Source: Planctomycetaceae bacterium
Lineage (GTDB): Bacteria; Planctomycetota; Planctomycetia; Planctomycetales; Planctomycetaceae
Direction of reading: 5' to 3'
DNA length: 9,867 bases
NCBI GenBank assembly: GCA_947463775.1
Contig: CANHVD010000168.1
Span: 1 to 9,867 of the forward strand
Part shown: positions 6,879 to 9,867 of the stretch, in pieces
Position numbering within the stretch: position 1 is the stretch's first letter
How the letters are laid out: every line of letters begins with the position of its first letter
Made by a program: the position numbers and the translations under genes
Notes under the pieces: generated by a model
What the model was told of the DNA's origin: nothing
The model's database searches: none
The model's input: only the letters and a program-made list of their open reading frames with translations

Positions 6879-7151
6879 CGATCCCCCTCGGAAATGCGTC
6901 TTCGCTGGGCCGATCGAGCCTGAATTCTCGGCGGCTATTCGAAGATTCCCTAATCGGTATCGACCGGAAAAACTGCAATCTCCAGCACGATCGGTACAAC
7001 CGAATACATCTGCGTGAATTCAAGGACCCGCATCGTGAGAAAAGTCTTCTCAGATCGCCTGTTTTGACTGGCGAAGAGTTTTTGCAGAGATGAAGGGCTC
7101 GCGAAAAAAGAGAGATTGGACTCTGTCTTGAGGATCTCCATCAGTTCTGTT

Positions 7152-7175
7152 GACCGCCCAGCGCGGGTGGCGGTC
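7152..7175 (-). terminator. GC-rich hairpin downstream of the TPR gene, possible terminator
   Basis: GACCGCC (7152-7158) and GGCGGTC (7169-7175) are perfect 7-bp arms around a 10-base GC-rich loop. A second copy of GGCGGTC at 7187-7193 could pair with the same left arm instead. It lies about 66 bp beyond the TPR stop. No T run follows on the minus strand, so termination is only one possibility. Confidence 0.25.
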
Positions 7176-7241
7176 TTGCATTTGAGGGCGGTCGCCTTTG
7201 GCTCACCGGCAAACAATTCGATTAACACACCGCCCTGTGCC

Positions 7242-7553
7242 TTATCTGAGCGCGGCCAGAAATCCGGCCATCTCGCCCGCAGCATGGCTGTTGTTTTGTT
7301 GTTGCGCCTGCTGAATTCCTGTGGAAAACGTCTTCTTTGCGTCTTCTGCACGACCAATTTTTGATAGCAATTGGCCTGCCATCAAAAAAGCTGGCACATA
7401 AGGGGTTGCTGCCGTCATCAGGGTTTCAAACAATTCAAGGGATCGCTCGGAACTACCCTCCTTGTCGAATTCCATCGCAAGCATGTATCTGAGCATTTGA
7501 TCTTCGGGGCTCGACTGCAGCATGACTTCAAGTTTTTCTCGTCGAGACGCCAT
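7242..7553 (-). CDS. Small tetratricopeptide-repeat protein
   Basis: A 103-residue protein from the ATG at 7553, chosen because AAGG lies exactly 9 bases upstream. The frame is open further up to a TTG at 7841, but the 96 extra residues are Arg/Pro-rich, lack a ribosome binding site and would cross the ychF start. The protein begins MASRREKLEVMLQSSPEDQMLRYMLAMEFDKEG, a TPR-like helix pair. A clear TPR follows at about 51-85 (YVPAFLMAGQLLSKIGRAEDAKKTF), and the end is AAGEMAGFLAALR. Short TPR proteins with this kind of start and an AAGEM-FLA-L ending recur in planctomycetes. It has no signal peptide or membrane helix and is probably a cytoplasmic interaction module; the partner is unknown. It is divergent from ychF with a 287-bp shared upstream region. 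Confidence 0.8.
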   Translation of the reverse strand: MASRREKLEVMLQSSPEDQMLRYMLAMEFDKEGSSERSLELFETLMTAATPYVPAFLMAGQLLSKIGRAEDAKKTFSTGIQQAQQQNNSHAAGEMAGFLAALR

Positions 7554-7562
7554 ATTCATAGA

Positions 7563-7566
7563 CCTT
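7563..7566 (-). promoter_or_regulatory. Ribosome binding site of the small TPR gene
   Basis: AAGG on the minus strand, nine bases before the ATG at 7553. The spacing matches that of the secretin gene's AAGG. It decides between this ATG and the ATG two codons upstream, which would be only three bases from the site. Confidence 0.55.
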
Positions 7567-7742
7567 GTCTTTATGGAAGAAGCCGCATCCTGCATGGCTG
7601 AATAACTCGGCAGTTCACCCGCTTGCAGCGGTATGTGGGCCGCGATTCTGGGCTTAGCCTGCGGAATGTTAGTCTCCGGAGGTCGCTGCACCCGCCAGAA
7701 TTCAGGTGTTTCTCTCGATTCTCGCTGCAGACAAAGGCCCAT

Positions 7743-7770
7743 TTGCCGAAGGATTCGGGACCTGTACAAT
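7743..7770 (+). promoter_or_regulatory. Possible sigma-70-type promoter of ychF
   Basis: TTGCCG (7743-7748) and TACAAT (7765-7770) are separated by 16 bases and match the -35 and -10 consensus at 4 and 5 of 6 positions. Transcription would begin near 7777, leaving a leader of about 64 bases. The -10 box sits inside an inverted repeat (CGGGA at 7756-7760, TCCCG at 7770-7774, extendable with one G:T pair), which could be an operator or chance. Confidence 0.4.
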
Positions 7771-7840
7771 CCCGGACTTCGAACTGGCGGGCGAGAAAGT
7801 CTGCGGCGACTGTGTCCTTTTTTAATCGTGGAAGTCTTCA

Positions 7841-8932
7841 ATGGAAGCCGGAATTGTCGGCCTGCCGAATGTCGGCAAGAGCACTCTGTTCAATGCTCTG
7901 ACTTGTTCAACTGCCGCTCAAAGTGCGAACTATCCGTTCTGTACGATTGAACCAAACGAAGGCATCGTCAGCGTTCCGGATGAACGACTTAAGCGAATCA
8001 CTAAGTACATTCCTCCCCAGAAAGTTATCCCGGCAATTCTGAAGCTGGTGGATATCGCCGGCATCGTCAAAGGCGCGAGCGTTGGTGAGGGACTGGGCAA
8101 TAAGTTCCTGAGTCACATCCGTGAGGTCGACGCGATCCTGCAGGTTGTGCGTTGCTTTGTCGATGATGACATCACGCATGTGGGCGGCGGCGTCAACCCT
8201 TTATCAGACATCGAAGTGATCGAAACCGAATTGCTTCTGGCCGACATGCAGACGCTGGAAAACAGTCTGCCGAAAGCTCAGCGATCAGCCAAGAGCGGCG
8301 ACAAAGATGCGAAGCTGCGTGCGACCGTGATGGAGAAATGCCAGCTCATCGTCAACGAAGGCAAGCCACTGCGGACAGCGGAGTTTACCGAAGAAGAAGC
8401 TAAGGTGATCAGCGCGATCGGACTGATGACGGCCAAGCCGATTCTGTTCGTAGCGAATGTGGCGGAAGATGATTTGGAAGGTAAAGGTCCGTTGGTCGAA
8501 CAGGTACGAAAATACGCCGCTGAACACGGCGCTTCTGTTGTGCCGGTTTGCGCAAAGCTGGAAGCTGAGTTAGCGGAGCTTGATGAAGCTGATCGTCAGG
8601 AGATGTTGGAGTCGGTCGGGTTGAAAGAGCCGGCTCTCGGACCGCTCGCTCGTGCGACGTACAAGACTCTGGGCTTGCAAAGCTATTTCACCGCCGGCGA
8701 AAAAGAAGTTCGCGCCTGGACAATTCCGATTGGAGCCACGGCTCCTCAGGCTGCCGGTGTGATTCACACCGATTTTGAACGCGGCTTCATTCGCTGTGAA
8801 ATTTATACTCTGCCGGATCTTGAAACCTACAAGACCGAAAAGGATATTCGAGCCGCAGGAAAGCTGCGAGTTGAAGGGAAAACTTACGTTATGCAGGACG
8901 GAGATATTTGCCACTTCCTGTTTAACGTGTAA
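7841..8932 (+). CDS. ychF: Redox-/ribosome-associated P-loop ATPase YchF (Obg family, OLA1 orthologue)
   Basis: A full-length protein of 363 residues, the usual YchF size. P-loop GLPNVGKS (7-14) and the switch region DIAGIVKGASVGEGLGNKFL (71-90) are present. The base-recognition motif is NVAE (206-209) rather than the NKxD of GTPases, which in this family goes with ATP preference. His113 in ITHV corresponds to the His of the hydrophobic cleft of E. coli YchF. A coiled region covers about 125-185 and a TGS domain about 280-363, ending in the family's FLFNV. By family it binds ribosomes and is linked to stress and redox control in the cytoplasm. The ATG at 7841 is chosen because the P-loop begins seven residues in, though most relatives have two or three more residues; GGAAG about 6 bases upstream is a weak ribosome binding site. 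A plausible promoter lies at 7743-7770. Its stop overlaps the start of the nuclease gene. Confidence 0.96.
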   Translation: MEAGIVGLPNVGKSTLFNALTCSTAAQSANYPFCTIEPNEGIVSVPDERLKRITKYIPPQKVIPAILKLVDIAGIVKGASVGEGLGNKFLSHIREVDAILQVVRCFVDDDITHVGGGVNPLSDIEVIETELLLADMQTLENSLPKAQRSAKSGDKDAKLRATVMEKCQLIVNEGKPLRTAEFTEEEAKVISAIGLMTAKPILFVANVAEDDLEGKGPLVEQVRKYAAEHGASVVPVCAKLEAELAELDEADRQEMLESVGLKEPALGPLARATYKTLGLQSYFTAGEKEVRAWTIPIGATAPQAAGVIHTDFERGFIRCEIYTLPDLETYKTEKDIRAAGKLRVEGKTYVMQDGDICHFLFNV

Positions 8933-9486
8933 TGTCAGATTACGCACCACCGCCTCCTAAACGCCCCCAGCGTCGCTCGCCAACTCCCGGCACGCAGGCT
9001 TTTGTCGTTTTCATTGTGCTGGCGATGCTGCGGATGCTGGTGTTCAGGCCGGAATCCGGGTTAGATCCTGATTCAAAGCAACTGGTCACCGTGATAAAAG
9101 TGATTGACGGTGACACGATCGAACTGACCGATGGTCGCACCGTTCGGCTTCTGGGGATAGACGCGCCAGAAGCCGGGTTCTTCGGTAAAGTTGCTGAGCC
9201 GTGGTCCAAAGAATCAACACAGTGGCTGCGTTCGCAGATTGATGGGAAGCAGATTCGTTTGCGCATCGACAGCGAAGAAAAAGATCGCTACCAGCGAACA
9301 CTCGCCTGGGTCTACACCCGTGACGGTGAATTCATCAATGAAAGGCTCCTGTCCGAAGGTCACGCGAAGCTGTTAGCCGACTACGGACTGCCGCTCGATC
9401 TTGAACCTCGTTTGCGAGCCGCAGAAAGTGAAGCTCGAATTGAAAAGCGCGGGCTCTGGGGAGTCTCTCGGCGATCGAAGAAATGA
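8932..9486 (+). CDS. Membrane-anchored staphylococcal-nuclease-like (thermonuclease) protein
   Basis: A 184-residue protein. The N-terminus is Pro/Arg-rich (PPPPKRPQRR), followed by one hydrophobic segment at about 23-38, an uncleaved anchor or signal sequence, placing the nuclease domain (about 50-178) outside the cytoplasm. The SNase catalytic set is complete: Asp61 (VIDGDTIEL), Arg72 and Asp77 (VRLLGIDAPE), Glu80 and Arg122 (DRYQRTLAWVY), corresponding to D21, R35, D40, E43 and R87 of the staphylococcal enzyme. It should therefore be an active calcium-dependent nuclease cutting DNA and RNA. The ATG shares one base with the ychF stop (TAATG), so translation is likely coupled to ychF. A hairpin follows 8 bp after the stop. 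Confidence 0.93.
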   Translation: MSDYAPPPPKRPQRRSPTPGTQAFVVFIVLAMLRMLVFRPESGLDPDSKQLVTVIKVIDGDTIELTDGRTVRLLGIDAPEAGFFGKVAEPWSKESTQWLRSQIDGKQIRLRIDSEEKDRYQRTLAWVYTRDGEFINERLLSEGHAKLLADYGLPLDLEPRLRAAESEARIEKRGLWGVSRRSKK

Positions 9487-9494
9487 TCGAACAG

Positions 9495-9515
9495 CGGAGC
9501 GACCGAACCGCTCCG
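9495..9515 (+). terminator. Hairpin after the nuclease gene
   Basis: CGGAGCG (9495-9501) and CGCTCCG (9509-9515) form a perfect 7-bp stem with a 7-base loop, 8 bp past the nuclease stop. The following bases (GCGGTGAGAG) are not T-rich, so this is at best a non-canonical or Rho-assisted end. Confidence 0.35.
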
Positions 9516-9539
9516 GCGGTGAGAGACGGTATCAGCAGC

Positions 9540-9572
9540 GAACAGCAGGCATTGTCATTCAGCTTCCTGTTC
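9540..9572 (-). terminator. Interrupted hairpin between converging genes
   Basis: GAACAG (9540-9545) pairs with CTGTTC (9567-9572). After a C:C mismatch AGGC pairs with GCTT (one G:T) around an 11-base loop. It lies 18 bp past the hydrolase stop on the minus strand. There is no T run, and the assignment is tentative. Confidence 0.25.
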
Positions 9573-9590
9573 CTGCGTCGCTCGCAACAC

Positions 9591-9867
9591 TTACTTTGTT
9601 TTCTCGTTCAGGCTCTTGACCAGCGCGTTGTGAAATTCCGGCATCTTGATCGTTGTCAGGTGTCCGCCGCCTGAGATCTCAACAACGGGCCAGTCGGGTC
9701 GGGCCGCTTGCAGAGGCTTTACGTAAAGTCGCTTTACCGGGTCGTCTGAACCAATGATGACCGTGACCGGCTGAGAGATGGCTTTTAGTTCGGTTTCACT
9801 CAGAGCAAGCTCGGCAATTCCTTTGACGCAAGCTTCGGGTGTTCGAGAACTTTCACGCCCAGCCATG
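9591..9867 (-). CDS. Alpha/beta hydrolase fold protein, C-terminal part only
   Basis: The last 91 residues of a gene entering from the right edge; stop TAA at 9593-9591. The ATG at 9866 is probably internal, because only the end of the fold is present. Seen are ISQPVTVIIGSDDPV (30-44 of the visible part), the strand and Asp that supply the acid of the catalytic triad, and ISGGGHLTTIKMPEFHNAL (64-82), where His69 would be the catalytic histidine. The nucleophile elbow (GxSxG) lies outside the window. This matches esterases, lipases and similar hydrolases; the substrate cannot be read. It converges on the nuclease gene across 104 bp holding two hairpins. Confidence 0.8.
   Translation of the reverse strand, partial: MAGRESSRTPEACVKGIAELALSETELKAISQPVTVIIGSDDPVKRLYVKPLQAARPDWPVVEISGGGHLTTIKMPEFHNALVKSLNEKTK

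Larger units (their letters stand above)
6843..7241. other. 399-bp gap with no convincing gene
   Basis: This stretch separates the secretin start from the end of the TPR gene. It contains the secretin leader hairpin, two small overlapping-type inverted repeats near 6953-6966 and 6990-7003, and the larger hairpin at 7152-7175. A minus-strand frame of 63 codons (ATG at 7141, ending 6950) is open but has no ribosome binding site and no recognisable protein features. Secretin transcription must start here, but I find no clear -35/-10 pair on the minus strand. Confidence 0.6.

Noticed and set aside
6746..7093. A 115-codon plus-strand frame over the secretin start
   Set aside because: It is antisense to the secretin N-terminus, with no motif and no start signal.
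6950..7357. A minus-strand frame between the TPR and secretin genes (135 codons, or 63 from the ATG at 7141)
   Set aside because: The upper part overlaps the TPR gene in another frame. The ATG at 7141 has no ribosome binding site and the peptide has no recognisable features.
7554..7841. N-terminal extension of the TPR gene to a TTG at 7841
   Set aside because: The 96 added residues are Arg/Pro-rich and featureless, the TTG overlaps the ychF start, and a good AAGG site precedes the internal ATG at 7553.

Overview
The window looks like a piece of a planctomycete chromosome (class Planctomycetia, probably near Planctomycetaceae). The basis is family content: a PEP-CTERM surface protein, a BatA-type VWA membrane protein with a glutamine-amidotransferase-like middle, a proline-rich secretin, a small TPR protein and a short charged orphan of a kind often met in planctomycetes. 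Intergenic spaces are loose and Shine-Dalgarno signals are weak or absent at several genes. Genus-level placement is not supported by the sequence alone.

Left part (1-701, + strand): the 3' end of a gene encoding a 12-residue repeat protein. Thirteen in-frame 36-bp units are visible and the array runs off the left edge. A short linker and a C-terminal VPEP / hydrophobic / Arg-Lys sorting tail follow. The gene converges, with only 10 bp between stops, on a block of four minus-strand genes.

Minus-strand block (6842 down to 712): a long secretin-family outer-membrane pore protein, a 67-residue charged orphan, a YbaN/DUF454 inner-membrane protein and an 814-residue BatA/VWA membrane protein. Hairpins separate several of them. 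The best intrinsic terminator lies between the secretin and the orphan; another strong hairpin lies just after the DUF454 stop. The block is therefore probably not one simple operon. About 400 bp upstream of the secretin has no convincing gene but holds a 7-bp hairpin directly before the secretin ribosome binding site.

Right part (7242-9867): a small TPR protein gene (minus) is divergent from ychF (plus), with a plausible sigma-70-type promoter for ychF between them. ychF overlaps by one base (TAATG) a gene for a membrane-anchored staphylococcal-nuclease-like protein, so the two are probably translationally coupled. The nuclease gene converges on the truncated 3' end of an alpha/beta hydrolase gene running in from the right edge; the gap between them holds two hairpins.

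The genes are mostly housekeeping or envelope functions. I see no mobile element, phage, CRISPR, tRNA or rRNA, and no clear undescribed multi-gene system. The most unusual items are the repeat/PEP-CTERM protein, the divergent secretin with long disordered tails and a leader hairpin, and the two mutually exclusive hairpins in the secretin terminator.
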